NCBI RefSeq assembly: GCF_024763615.1 | Contig: NC_077223.1 | Coordinates: 89,528,627 to 89,592,626 of the forward strand | DNA: 64,000 bases | Direction: 5' to 3' | From: Phlebotomus papatasi | Lineage: Eukaryota; Arthropoda; Insecta; Diptera; Psychodidae | Part shown: in pieces, positions 12,001 through 27,000 of the stretch | Position numbering within the stretch: the first letter of the stretch is position 1 | Layout of the letters: every line of letters starts with the position of its first letter | The notes under the pieces: generated by a model | The model's input: only the letters and a program-made list of their open reading frames with translations | Database searches by the model: none | Told to the model about the DNA's origin: nothing | Made by a program: the position numbers and the translations under genes

Positions 12001-15000
12001 CATGATAACTTGACGATCTTTTTTGTTCTTTTACAAGCATTTGTTTGTTAGTGTTTGTAAACACGCATGAAAATGTTTGTAAATTTTTGCCAGACAAACA
12101 AAAATTTAGGAATAAATGATTGTAAAACACAAAACAAAATATGCTCGTCAAGTAATCATGTTACGAATAAAGTTTGTGAAAAAAGTACAAACTTTTAGGA
12201 ACTTGTTAGTGGGTTACACAATTTACGAGCAATTCGTAAGTTTCCACTGCGAATTCACAAATATTTACGAACAATTTAACGATTTTTTTCTGCGTTTACA
12301 TTCTATCTCCCGTATTCCTGTACTCTTTTGATGGTTTCAGAAAGGTTTGTTAAGTTTCGTTTTCACAAAAATCGTATCATATTCCAAAGAAGTGAATTTT
12401 TAGGTTAGGTTTAACATAACCTCATTCTCTAAAATAATTCTCTACATTTATAAACTATATATTTTCCATGCAAAAAATACAGAAAGTAAGAACAGCTCAG
12501 TAGGATGCTTTTTGTGAAAATTTTTCTAAAATTTATGGATTCTTTTGCAGTGGAACTTTTTCAGTCCCCTACCATCGCCTTTTACTACATAATATAGCTG
12601 AATTTGTGCAAAAGTTGAGATATTTTTCATTTTGTGTTTCTAACATTTTAATAATTGGATGTAGTGGAAGAGAATAATTTATGGCATTCTCTAATTTGTC
12701 AATTTATATGTTGAGTGTTTTCTTTATCCCCCAGCTGAAATTTTCTCTCTTGTGATATTTTTAGTATGTCATCTTTGTGTTGTATAACAAGCAAGAATAG
12801 GTGAAATACAATTAAAAATAGATGCGTGATTTATTTTGAGGTGTAAGTTGGGGACAAACAAGAAATAATATGCTGAATGTTGGGAATTTTGGGATTTACT
12901 AAAATAGTGTCTCGACTCGTCTAATCTTATCTTTCAGCTTATTTCGTCCAATCTTATCGTATGGGGATTATATTTGAAAGAGAATATTGATGTAATAAGA
13001 TTTTTCTTTTAACTTTCACAACCTTATATTCCTTTTTGGGAAGGGAGAGGGGAGAATGCAGAAAAAAGTCTGAAAAGACATGAGAGTGACTTTTGAGTAG
13101 AATTCTTTTCATGGAAGTGTCAGAAAATGTATCTTTTTCAGACATGATCTTCCTCTGCATGTGGAATCTGGAAGATTCTTCTTCTTTCGGGAGGATGAGG
13201 TGTTGATTGAAAAATGTTGGAGGAAACAAGAAATTGGGTAGTAGGAGTGTCTCAAGAGGAAGAGAAAAAAAGTCCTCATGGACTTGGACGCATTCCAAGT
13301 GCGGCGATGTTACGTTTAGATTGTTTCTGAAACTTTATGAGTTGAAAAAAATTATGGGCTATAAGGTGCTTTCATCATTTAATGTCGAATTATGGAAAGG
13401 CTTTCATGCTTCGCACACTCTGGCTTCGAACACTTCATATTTTTCTCATAATCTTTTAATGAATCTGTAGGGGAGTTTTTTTTAGCAATATGACAATGTC
13501 ATATGGTAAGTTTTCATGGTAAATTCGGGAGCAGAATAACATTAAAGCCCAGTGAACATCGAATGGCCATTAAAAAGAGCTCTTAGTATTTCATTAGTAT
13601 CCATTTTTTTATTTGGTTCAGAAATATATTGTTAAGCAATTTGTAAAGGAGGGGGGGTCTATGAAAGACCAGGAAGCGCTATCTCTAATCGTTTGGCCTC
13701 TATATCTTAAGTAGTCCAGAGGAGGAACCCTCGGCGTTTTACAATTTATTATTTAAAAAAAACATTTAAATAATAGACGAATTTGTTATGTGACTGTGTA
13801 ATGATAGCGTGAAGTGAAGAACTAATCCTAAATCTTTTACTGTTGAAGAACTCTCAAAAACTATACGGCACTATTTGACGCAAGTGGCGACGTTGTTATG
13901 GGCGAAATTAATGATTTATTCTTAAAGACGAACCGCTTAATTTAGCACGATACAAACCTATTACCAAATGGTTCAGTTAGATTCTATAGTATCTTTTTAA
14001 ATATATAAAATTTCGTCCAAGAATGATTCTAAATAGAAAGAGTGTTTTACACCAAATTTCATGCAGGATTTTGCTCTTGTTTAAATTTATGTAAAATTTC
14101 TGTGAGGGATTTTTTGGTATAGAGAATAAATGATGTGTTATTTATTCTTTTCACTCCAGCTATAAATCCGTGAGAAGTGCGGGATATAAATTGTATCTTT
14201 CATACACAGGAAAATTGATGAGGAAATTGTTTGAAGTTTAATTTAACAGGCAAAAAAGAACTTTTCATCAAACTCCTCAAAGACCATCAAAATCCTTCTC
14301 TTTCAGCAATATAACATTGAAAAGAATGTTTTTTTTTCTCTGCAAGATGTGTACCTTACATTTTTTCTCCATTTTATGAGCAATGGGTATGGAGAAAATG
14401 GTAATCTACATAATATTTTCTGTTATTTAAGTTGGGAACATTGAGCCAAAAAGGAAAAAAAATCAAAGAAAAGAAAGCAATGGAATAGTATGGAAAAGAG
14501 AGAAAAGTAAATATCGATTTCTTCTCCTATTCTGCTTCTTTTTCCATGTGAATAAATATTAATAATTCCTTTCTCAGCTCCTTTTACCCATATTCCATTT
14601 GAATTTATTCATATTTCTTCGCACAACGTGTCGGAAATGAAAATGTTTAACTTCCGGTATTTGAGATCATACTGAGATTTGCAAAATTGTGTTTAATTCG
14701 GAAGCATGATGTATTCAGTAACAATTGATAGATCATGCTGTCTCAGCTAAAATCAATTTTACTCTTAGTAAATTTTAATGAGAATTTTCAATTGAATGTT
14801 TATTTATAATTTTTCTCGAATCCTTTCTTAAATCCTTTAATATTAATTTATTTAATGTATCTAGGGGGAGCTTGTGCAGCTTCGTACGGAAAATGATGTC
14901 CAAAATTTAAGATTTTTTACTGAATGCCACGCAAACCGAATCAGTTATATTACTATGTCAGAAAATCTCTTATTAGGTTCATAATTCCATTTTACAAAAT

Positions 15001-18000
15001 TAGAAAAAAAAGATTTTTACGAAGGTGTTCCGATATGCTCAGCTTCGTACAAATTTGGCCACCTTCATACGCTTCACTTTCACCGAAAGCATGACACTGG
15101 GCATAAAAATGTACACTCACTGTTTAGATGGAACTTTCATATACTTGCTTTAATCGTTTGTAAGATGTACTCCCTCCGTTCCGAAATAAGTCGTACGTTT
15201 GAGAAAAATTTTTGTTCCGAAATAAGTCATACGTTTGGGAAAAATTGGGATTATGGGAAAGTTTGTTGGTAAATGTTTTGTGTATTAACAATTATCTCTT
15301 GTAAAGAACTATTGCTAATGTCCAGTACTAAAATTGGGGTCCAGTCTTGATGGTAAGTTGAGGAACGAATGTCTTAAAAATGTCTTATTTTTGGAGTTTT
15401 ATTTTCAATCTAAAATAGGTGCAGCATGGTGAGAGATACAGACTTGGGACCTTCGGGGGACCCCCCCATAAGTTGACCCTGGGACCATTAATATGTCCTT
15501 TATTTTGCCCCCACCCCTCCCCTTCCCCTCCAAAATAATGTTTTTTGGGATTGCTCGAAAGCATGTCGTGCGATTTCTTTTTTTCAATTCTGGATATGTT
15601 TTAGAAAAACGTATAAATGGTCCCAGGGTCAACTTATGGGGGGTCCGCTGAAGGTCCCAAGTCCCTATATCTCACTATTTTGCATCCAGATATTCGAACA
15701 CGTAAAAAAGGATGTTCATTTTATTGCTCATTCTGCAAAATTTGAGCAATAAAAAATGTCATATCGGTAATAACTGTTGATTTCTACTTGTGCGTACTAA
15801 AAATTTAGAACAAATTCTAATCTGTAATGTTAATCACAGTCCATCTTGTAGTAATTAACTATCTACCGGAGCTCTTTGAAAAAAACGCGAAAAATGGACA
15901 ACTTCAACACATCGATTCCTCAACTTACCATCGTGATAGGATCCCCATATTATCCCTGAACATGGATGATAGTTCATACACAAGATATTTGCAAATAACA
16001 AAAACATTCTCTGAAACCATTCCTTAATCCCTAATTTTTCGCCAAATGTACGACTTATTTCGGAACGGAGGGAGTATTATGCATTTTAAAGTTAATTTAA
16101 TTCTATTTTTCTATAGCGCATGTTTTTGTGATACTTGGGAAAACCATTTCTTCGCTGCATTCTGACAGTCAGTTGCAATTATAATCACACCTATTGTAAT
16201 TTATTTGCTTTTACAGTCAAAGTGAATCAAATAAGTAAAAAAAATAAATAAAATCCTAGTGGATCTGCATAAAATAATTATCAATTCATCTTAATTTGCA
16301 TGCTTTGTTCCGTTTTAATATCCATTTTATTTTTCTTCTGGCAAAAAAATCAGAAACTTATTCCTCTCGTCCAGTAATAACCTTCCCGATTTGAGAACTC
16401 TCTCCCCTTTCTCCAGTTGAGGGTTTTCCTTTACCGATTCGAAATTCGAAGGTATATCAGTGAGAACTTACCTAAAAACCCGTTGGAAGTTCGAACGTTT
16501 AAACCGTTTAAACCGACGAGTTACTCAAAAGTGAGCAAGTTCATAAAAAGGACATTTATTTTAATAAAATAGCAATTCAAACATTCTGTCATCCTGAAAT
16601 TCCACAAAATTACACAAAAATTCACTTTTTGAAGTGTCAAGAATATCGAAATTCGAAATGGCAGAACAATCAGTACTAAAGCGGCGGGTTTATGAACTTG
16701 CACTTTAGGCTTCCGGTAGATTTTCGAATAGGTTTGGCTTGGCTTTAGAGTGGCTTTGTCTCTTCGAAAGGTTATTTGAACGGAGCCATTATGGAGCTTA
16801 GGTTATCAACTTGAAATCCGATGTTTTTTTATAAAAATATATGAAAAATTCACAAGAAATTCCAAAAGGAATTTCTTACTAGCTACAGTTTTTGACATTT
16901 CTTTGGCAATAAATGTATATCCTGAAGTTATCATGAGATGTTTTTTGATCAAAACCATTCATACACCAAATTATCAAATTCCTTGAAATTAGTAAAGTGC
17001 TGCTTAACCATGTACAATCGACCGGAACAAGTGATTATAGGAAAGGGCCAAGTTTAGAGAATACAGCGGGGGTGGTGGGGCATCCGAATGCAGTGTTGAT
17101 CTGTACCATATAGCAGTACAAGGCCACTCAACGTAATTGTGTTACGATAAACACTCTCTCGTGTTGTTTGATGATGCGGAAACAATAAAAGGTTGTTGGT
17201 AACAAGTACTAATTACAGTTTCGCCCAATTTTAGTACAGTAGATTCTTTCAAATTCGGGCAATTGGTACCGAAATGTCACTCGATTTAGAGAGAAATTCG
17301 GGCGTTAAACTATTTGAAATGCAACGATTTTTTGTTCATCTGCATGTACTCATATTAAGTTTAGATACTCATACTTATTGTGAATTGCATTAAAACTTCT
17401 TAATAATGCAAAATCACATAATAACTAAGGCAAACCGTCGTAAATTTGGGCATATATGATACATTTGATAAACACAGACAAACTTTAAAAATGTCAACAC
17501 ACTTTTTTCAAGTTTAACTGCCGCCCGAATTAAAAAGTAGCCCGATCTTAAAAGAGCTGCATTAGCAAGAGTCTATGTAATGTATAATCCCTAGTTAGTT
17601 CCCCCAAATGAACATTGTCTTCTTCCTGGAGATATTTGGCCGTTTTTCAGATTTTGCAGTCTCTATTAGGTGAAAGCAACAAAGTTTAGGGTTTACGGTA
17701 CTCGAACAATAGCCATTTCCTATCGCCTGTACTATTTCGATGCTGAAAAATTCTTCTTTCATACCGCAAAGACAAAATTTAGGAAGTGGATTTTTGAATT
17801 TTTGCCTGGTTTTTTTAGGCCCATTTAACGACCTCGAAAGTTAATTTCATAATCTTTATCCAGAAAGACTTATATGGGCTTTATACCTAAGATTTTTTTG
17901 GAGAATTTTGACTTAAAATTGAATATTAAGAGTAAATGATCTTATCAGAATCTTATCAGATAAAAAAACAAATAAAATTGCTTTTTATTTAGGATTTTGA

Positions 18001-21000
18001 TACCTTCGGGAACTGGGCTAAACATCTACCCTGAAGACCACCTTACAGATCGGCTCCATTAATTGTTTTTGGTCTTTTGGTTTTTTAAATCGAAATCACC
18101 ATTTCTAAAGCATTTAACTAATTTTCTCGGGTGATTCTCGATGGTATGTGTTGGATATGGACACCTTTAATCAAATGACGAGCTTTACTGATTTTTTTCA
18201 CGTTAAAGTGATAAAGTAGCACTTCCTGCAAATGCTGTTTAGTCAAAAAACTTTGAGTTGCGATATCTGTCGGAATTCTAATTGGGTATCGTTTGTGAAT
18301 GACTGACCTCACAACCATAACTTCACACATGTGGGTCAGTTGTGTCACAAACGCTATCCAACTATATGAATAGCGGTTTCCAAGTTGAGGATTTAGTATT
18401 TAAAATAAAAATACGATTTTTGAAAAATGTCTTGCAGCTTTATTTATTTATTTTTTTTAAATTTCTGATAGTATGAGACGAGACCATTGTATTTTTTTTT
18501 TAATATTCTTTAGTTTTATTACCATTGAAATAGAGATCATCTTTTGCAAATATTTGTTTTGTTGCAGAACCGTTAACGCAACTTACTCGCAGGATCTAAA
18601 TTGTGCCCATAGACCCCCAAGATATAATTTCGTTTTTACTCAACAATGATTTTCAATGTTTTTCTGTATTGAATATAATGTTGTGTGTTGTTGAATCTTC
18701 CCTATGAAATACCCTGGTATTTTCCCTTCGAAGGCTTGTTGAGAGTTACCATGGTGTATCATCTTCAATGAATTTTCTCATTTTCTTCATGTTTGCATTG
18801 TATTGCTATTGTTATCATATTAAATGGCAAGGGCTCCCCTGACACCCTCTTGATTCGTGTATTGTGAAGTTTAATAGAAATTTGAATAGTTATGCGGTGA
18901 ATTTTAGTATTGTGGAGATTTTTGGAGGATACACTTTGAAGGGGAGATGTTTTGTTATGCCTTTCTCTTTGTTTTCATTGGTAATGTTTGCTTTTTGGTA
19001 GAAATGGTAGTTCTTGTTCCAGGGAAATCGTAATACTTTATGCTCCTTAACTGTGTCAAATTATTTCAATTAGAAAAGTGACAAATATTTATTTTCTTGA
19101 GTTAAAATTTGTAGACACGACGAAACATCTTGCTCAAACTTTTAACTTAATGAAAAAAATGAACACTGGCCCATTAAATTTTTCACAAAAGTTCAAGTTG
19201 ACAATTACTGTTGAATTAATGAAGATTTCTAATTCTTGGAAAAGTCTGTGGAAAACAACAAGAATAATATCCATTGAGAGTGTTTTATGAGACAAACAAA
19301 CTTTGGGGATTTTTCTTAAAGTGCTGGATGGACAAGGAATATCTTTCACTGTGAGACATTTCCCAAGGGATTTTCTATCATTCTGTGCCAAGTTTTCTCT
19401 TTTGCCATCTCCTATATGACTTCTTAGGCGCCAGTGTTTTAAACAAATACACAAAATACACGAAGACTAAACGTTGAATCTTAAAAATACATCCTTAAAA
19501 AAATCAACTAAATTCCGGAATGCGGTTGATTTTTCAACAAAAAAAAAAGAGATCAAAAATAAATTTTCAAGCAAAACGTGATATGAATTTCGAATTAACT
19601 TGAGCGCAAAAATAAACGGAAGTAATATTTATTGATTAAACTTTTTTCGGTACATGCTTTATGAAAATGTAAAATGTAAATTTCGATATATTTTATGACA
19701 TTAAATATTTGCAATAGTGGTGTTGTATTTTTTTGTAGCTATAACAAGAGAATTGAGTCAATTTTAACTGTGATTCTTTGCAATCACAGCTCTTGCAATT
19801 GAGACGTTCAGAACAGAAGTGGACTCTTTTAATAGGGAAATGCATACAAAGAGATGACACACTTCGCAAATTTTAGAGGAAGATGTTTTTGTATGGATGA
19901 TAAATTTAATTAGGGGAAAACACACTACTTTCGGACGACTCAATTTTTTCCTATGTTCTTAATGGATTTTACACACAGCTCTTTTCTGGAAATTTGAGGC
20001 ATTGGATCAGCTATTAAAATATAATGTTACAGTGGGCCAAATTAATTTAAAAGAAATTGAAAAAATTAATTGTACGATGCTTTAATCGTCCGAAGGTAGC
20101 GCGCTTTCCCCTAGTGTTAAATTCTTTCCATTCATCCTATTAGTAGGGTAAGTGTGCCAAATTCCGGCCAGCTTGCAATTTCGGCCAACTTTTTTGTTCC
20201 TTAAATTTCCATCTACTTTTAGATTTTACGTACTCTAGAGATTATACAATGCAAAACAATAACAAAAAATGTAACTTCGACAAACGAGATGACGTGAAAA
20301 AGATATTAGAAGAATTCCCGAAGGGCAAGGAACTATGAGAATGAAGGTGGCCGAAATAGGGTACCAAAGCTATGTCTATATTTTTTTTTCATTTTAAAAT
20401 GTATTAAGAATGATTTTAGAGTAAATAAAGACGGTAAACTCTTTACAAGATTCCAAGCAACACTCTTTAAGAAGAAAGAATAAAAAAATCAATTTGAATT
20501 TAAAATATTACATTTCAAGCTTGAGACTTTGACGCTTGCATGCAACTATGACGAAATTTGGCACACTTACCCTATCTCCCAAAATTTTATATTTTCGAAA
20601 GTGTTACATGCATGAACTACTGCTTTGTGATACGTCCATCGACAGACTCACTCAGAACCCGTACTAAAAATCGTTAGGTCGAAAATTTCGAAAATATTCT
20701 CGAAATATTGAAAGAATTTAGATTTTTTCTCCTTACCAATAAAATCCATGCAAGAAAAATCAAGCGTTTTTAAGAGGAAAATTGTGAAAAAATATGAAAT
20801 GAAGTATTCTAAATCAGATAAATTTGGAATAGACCTAATCAATTTACTACTGTGAATCCGTTTTTGGAAATAGGCTTTTAAATAAATTTTGCACGAAGTC
20901 AATTTTTAGCAAAATACCAGTGTTGGCATGTCTTAAATTCCATTCAAATATTTTTAGTAGGGGAATCCGGGGTACTACTGAACACGGAGTTGCACAGAAT

Positions 21001-24000
21001 GCTGCGAATTCTTAATTAGTTATTAGATTTCAGAGGACAAGACCTGTATCAATTCGTAAATACTAGGGATCCTTGTCCACTGAAGAAATAAACGTCATAG
21101 TTCAAATAGTTTAGAAATAAAAATCACTGTTCGCTGCTACCCCATGTTCGCTGGTGCCCGAGTGTCCCTTGGACAACATTCATTGACTTACTATTTTATT
21201 AATTATATTTAGGTTAAGTTGCTATAACTTCTGGCGCTACCCCTCTGTTAACATTTGAATTTACTTACTACTTGAGCTGGAAACTCTTCCAAGTTTCACG
21301 TATTGCGGATCACATCTATGATAAGCTTGTGAGGACTTATCAAGAGTGTTTTTTAATCGTTTTTTCCTCAGTTCTCTGGTGGTTACTTTAAATATTTGTT
21401 CAAAGACTCTCTTGTGGATATGTGAAGTTTATCGATAAAACAATATTCAGCAAGTTTGAAGCACGAAAATTATTTTGATAGCGAATTATTGCCCTTCATC
21501 GCGATCTTTTCCTAACATTAAATTCGATGGGAAAAGAGAGTGTGTTGAAAAACTCGTAAACACGAAAGTAATTAATATGTAATGACTTTTGTGGGGTGTT
21601 CCAAAAAAACAGCTCTATTTGTCTATCTTGTGGACGAGTTGATGGATATAATTGGAGCGATAATTTGCAACTGATATGTACTTGCAATTTACACCTTCGC
21701 TTTTTACCACTTGTGCATAAATATTGGTCTTCGTCACTTGTTCGATGTGGGAAAACATTCAAATGCGCGGTTTCTTTCCAGACCATCACACCAATATCGT
21801 GAACAATTTTTGGGTTTATTTCTTATCTTAAGCTGATTATTGTACTCACAATTTGCCGGTCGATGAATCAATTTGTCCACCTTCAATGTTTGCGATTATG
21901 AAAGAATTGATTGTGTTGGAAAAAGAGGAGTGTTTTTCATTCAAGACCTTTTGATGGGAGCTAACGCATTTGCTGACGATGTATTTTTTATGGTAAATCA
22001 ATTTGTTTTCAACCCGTGTTGGCAACTATGGTGGATGAACCTTTGGGTTTTATTACTTTTTTTTTGTTCTTTTATTATTCGAGGTTTTTTCCACAAACAC
22101 GGTAAAAACCACAAATGTTTGTATCAAAGTACGTTCCCAAAAGAGATTATTTACTGCTGGAAATCCAAAGAGAGAGCGGTATTATAATTCCTCGATTTTT
22201 CCAGCTCCCAAAAAAAATCCCACATTCCATCCCCCGGGGACCACTTCTCTCAACATGTCTTCGCGTTTCAGATAATTTATGAAAAATAATGACACCTTTC
22301 TTTGTCTTTTTGTCTGTCTGTTCGTCCGGCCACGTAGAGCCCAATCGATTACAGATAAAGTCTTGGGATGTTCGGGCGACCCCCCCCCCCATAAGTCGAA
22401 CCTGGGATCATTAAAATGTCTCTCATTTTCTTTCGACCCCTCCACTTCCTCTCCAAAACGATGTTTTTTAGTATTGCTCTAAAACGCGTTGTACGATTCT
22501 TTTTTTTCCTTTTTGGATATGTTTTAGAGATTACCTAGACTGACACTTGATTCAGGTGACTTTTGGAAAATTATGGCACGCTGTTTGTCCGTCTGTCCGT
22601 CCATCGACAGCTCAAGAGGCCAAATGGTTAGAGATGGAGACTTGGGGCCCACGACGGACCGTCTCCCAATCTAAGAACGGTTAACATGACTTTCATTTAC
22701 CACTACAAACACTTTTCCTCCAAAACTATTATTTTTGGTATTGCTCGAACACGCGTTGTACGATGTTTTTCATTTCTGGATATGCTTAAATTCAAGCTCA
22801 TGGTTTTTCAAGGTAAAATGGTATCATATTTTTAGTGATAATGTGATTCAAAGTATCCTTTTGTCTACATAAAGTTTTTCCATCTTACTACACAAAAAAA
22901 TTATGAAATGTTTTGTAAATGTTTGTTATTTTTCACTGGGAACTTTCGAAAAGCTCGTAAATCGTATAACTTTGTATTTTTTCACAAACGTTGTTCGTAA
23001 CTTGATCACTTGATGAACATTTTTTGTTCTCTTTTAAACGTTTGTTCGTACACTTTTGTTTGTCCGGAAAAACTTTACAAAAAATGACAAAATTTTACGA
23101 ACATTCTTCTGTACATCTATAAATATTTATAAACAAATATTTGTAAAGAAACAATAATTGCTCGTTAAGTTATCATTTTATGAAAAATTTTTGCGAAAAA
23201 ATACAAATTTTTACCAATTTGTTAGTGGATTATACGATACACGAGTAAGTCCCCTATCACAAACATTTGCGAACAAATACAAAGAATTGAAAAAATATAA
23301 GTAGAAGTGTTTGAGGCTTCGCACATACTCTGGATTCAAACACTTCATATTTTTCCGATATTCCTTTAATGAATCTGACCTATTGGCATTATATTTTATT
23401 AATAGCTAGGCTTAAGTCACACATTTCCTGAAAAGAAAAATAGATAAAATTCATTAAAGAAATATGGGGACAATATGAAGTGTTCAAAGCTGTGCGAAAC
23501 CTGAAAGACATCCCCTATAGGGGAAAGTACTCTACCTTCGAACGTTCATGCCTTCGAATAATGCGAATTTTCTTTTAGTTTTCCTAACAGACTTACACAT
23601 TTCTATTAAATATTAGTTGGCTTATCGTCAATTGTTGATAATTCCATGATAATTTAGTGTCAATCTCTTACGAAAACAAAAGAAATTCACATTATTCAAA
23701 GGCATGAACGTTCCAAAGGAGAGCACTTTCCCCTATATTTTCTCAATTTTTTGTTTAACTTTTTTTTATGAAAATAGTATCACGTAGTGCTTCCACACTA
23801 TGTTTAATTACACATACAACGCAATCGATAACACCAGTGAATTCCATAATTTTTCATACGGCGTGACGTAATTTTTCACTCGAAAAAAGGTGATGACAAT
23901 TAATTTTTAATTGAATCGCTCAATCTTGGAGTGGAAAATTCAACCTTTTTCTTCACAATGATTCCCCTGTGTAAGTGGGAAAAGCGGAAAAATCCATTGA

Positions 24001-27000
24001 GAGGGAGAAAGTAGCGTGCAAATGAGAACAAGAGTAGAAGAAAAGACAAATATGAAATTTTCCGTACCAACGAGAGGGTTTTTAGTGAAAAATCAATATT
24101 TGCAATGTGATAGGGAATGCCAAGAACCTTTTCATTGAAGTGCCCACTTTGGCATCTTTTGGTGTTACTTCCATGCAGTTTTATTATGCTTTGAGGCTAA
24201 AATGCACCCTGTTTTTTTTTGTACTCAAAAGTATGCTTCTGGTGCAAGATAGAACAAAGATAATTAACTTTTTTTTGCCTCTTTTCCTGATAATTTTATG
24301 AGTATATTTTACTTGACAAATAAACAAACAAGGTAGATGGACTCCAGAGGAAAAACAGCGAGAGTATGTTTTTATAATGATGTTTTCTGATATTTGGGGA
24401 AAGGTAGGAGAAGTGTGTCAGAAGCAAATTATGGGTGAGGAAGCTAGCTTTTTTTTTGCTTAATCAATAACTTTGTCAGCTTTTCGCAGTATGTGTAGAA
24501 ATTTCTGTAGAATAAAATGAAAATGGAGTGAACCGACCAAAAATATGGGAAGGGAAAGTGTGACAAAATTTTCACAAAATTTCCCCAAAAGCGAATAATT
24601 AAACACTGTTGAGCGTCAGTATTTGTGTTCGATGGGGTAACATTTTAACTGCGTGTCATGGACTTTAATGCCATCGAGCATAATTATTCTATGTCACGTG
24701 TATAACGACTTTTGGTTCTGTAGCGAGAGGTGCTTTTTTTCATGGGGGAATCATGGAAATAATGAATTGCATGGAAATGTGGTTAAAATGTGATATAATA
24801 CGTGGTTTTCCAATTTTATTTTGCTGAATTGCCTGTGTATTTGAGGTGGAACTTCACCTTGAGAAACACCGTTGTATATCAAATTATTAAAAATTAACCT
24901 TAAAGAGGATGTTTCTTTCGCTTTTTTTGGAAGGACATAGGGTAAGTGTGCCAAATTTCGGCATAGCTGCATATAAGCACCGAAGTCCTAAGTTTGAAAT
25001 GCAATATTCTTAATTCATATTGATATTTTTTGTTACTTCCTTTTCGGAAAGGTTGTGTGGAACCTTGAAAACTAGTTTATAATCTTTGCTTTCTTTAAAT
25101 CACGAAAAATTAATAATGATTTGGACGTTGCTTTGGGTTGTATTCCGGCCACTTTGAGTGAAATATCGGCCACCTTTTTTCTGACCACCTTTTGTGACGC
25201 AATGGATAGAAAATTTCAAAACGTCAAACGGAACGAGTTTAATATTTAGTTTAATACGTTTATATGACCCACATACATAATTTTAATTAATTTATTTCTA
25301 TGGCCGAAATTACACTCAAAGTGGCCGAAATTAGAAGCTTGCCGAAATTTGGCACACTTCCCCTAGTAAGGATTTTTCTTTCATAACATTTTTCACTGGA
25401 TAAAAATTTGAAATAAGAAATCAGGACCTTCGCATCAAAGGAGTCAATATCTCATTCCTTTTTTTTTAGCTATTGAAACCTCTTAGTACATTAAATAAAT
25501 AATAGAGTTTGTAAGATAAAATATGTTAGATTTTCTTCTTCTTGTATTGACTTTGACGTTGATTGTGATGTGAGTTAGATATAATGGACTCGATGGCAAA
25601 TCAATCATTTTCTCTCAATACTCGAGAGATGTCTGAGGATGTGTTCACAAACTCTTGTCATTTCTCCGGCATTCTCGACATGTTAGGAGGCGAAAGGAGA
25701 GTAAAAAAAAAGAGCTAAAGTCCCTCAACATGCCACCTAACAGTACAAAACAGTGGAAAATCTGTACGGGTGCGAAAAGCTTTTTCCTCCAACTTGATCG
25801 TCTTTCAAATAGGGCATTATATACATTGGGGAGATATCCTTTTCAATGGTGAAACTTCAATGTAAAGGGATGTAAAATGTGGTGATTCGGTGATTCAGAA
25901 AGTAACCCCCTTACGACACTAAACCCTTTTATCATGCGGCTGATGTGGGTATTTTCGAGGCTAATATCGTGTGTCTTTTTCAACCATGTCTCCTTTTGGA
26001 CGAATGGGACGAATTTTACTTCCCTTCAGCAAAAGTGTGCTGTATGTTTAATTAATTTCATTATATCTATCGATATTTCTGGGTGTGTTCTTTCATTGAA
26101 AGTATTTCTGTATAGTTTTATGTAGGATATCTAGCACCTAATTAATATTTTCCACTCGTGTTTTTCTCTTTTAACACATTCTGTTGGTGTCATAGGCATT
26201 TTCTAGACACGTGTGATGTTTGAGGTCTCATAGGACTTTAACCCTTTGAGGATGAGTGGGTCATATCTAATCACATATCCAATATCCACTGAAATTGACA
26301 TATTAAGAAAGATGTCAAAAGTATTGGCAAATAGCGGGAAACTCTAAAAAATAATATACGGGGAAAGCTTACAGGCTTCGAGCGGACTCTGGCTTCGAAC
26401 ACTTAATATTTTTCTCATATTCTTTTAATGAATCTGACCTAATTTTTTCAGGAAATGTGTGACTTAAGTCTAACTATTAAAGTATATTGGCGTAGATAGA
26501 TCTGATTCCTTAATGCAAAAAATGAAGTGTTTGAAGCCAGTGTGTGCAAAGCCTGAATGCCTTGCCCTACTTTTATCCTTAACTTAAATCCTCTTTGTTT
26601 TTATTATCAGTTCTTCAGGCCGAGATAATTTTTTTTGACAAAGACCTGGTCAGTGACGAAGTACAGTGCTAGAGAGTTTAAGATAAATTTCTATGATCGG
26701 TGAAAAACTTTTATCTAAGACTTGATATCGGACCACTGAACGTCGCTATAATGTACTTCCAAAAAATGAATTCCACTTCCTCTTTTTTTTTGGACGATGT
26801 TTTAAGGGTTGAGTGCTATATAAATAGAAAAACTCTAATTTCCCAAATTTTATAAACCCTCTAAATTAGCAGGACATCGATTTCTACGGTTACTCTTTCC
26901 TCAGAGTCCTTATCATCTTCAAAGGGTTAATTCAGTGAGTGATATATTTAACTTTAAGCGTATTTGATGAATAGACACTTGTAGAATGGGACGAAAGGTC

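Noticed and set aside
13474..13550. Possible extra MITE sharing GACAATGTCATAT and AATTCGGGAGCAG with 36415-36612
   Set aside because: The shared pieces are in different orders and the ends could not be defined on both sides.
22381..22390. Run of C (and similar C runs at 15469 and 39478) as a G-quadruplex or regulatory site
   Set aside because: Two lie in family F repeats as part of the GGGGGACCCCC block and vary by copy; no regulatory context.
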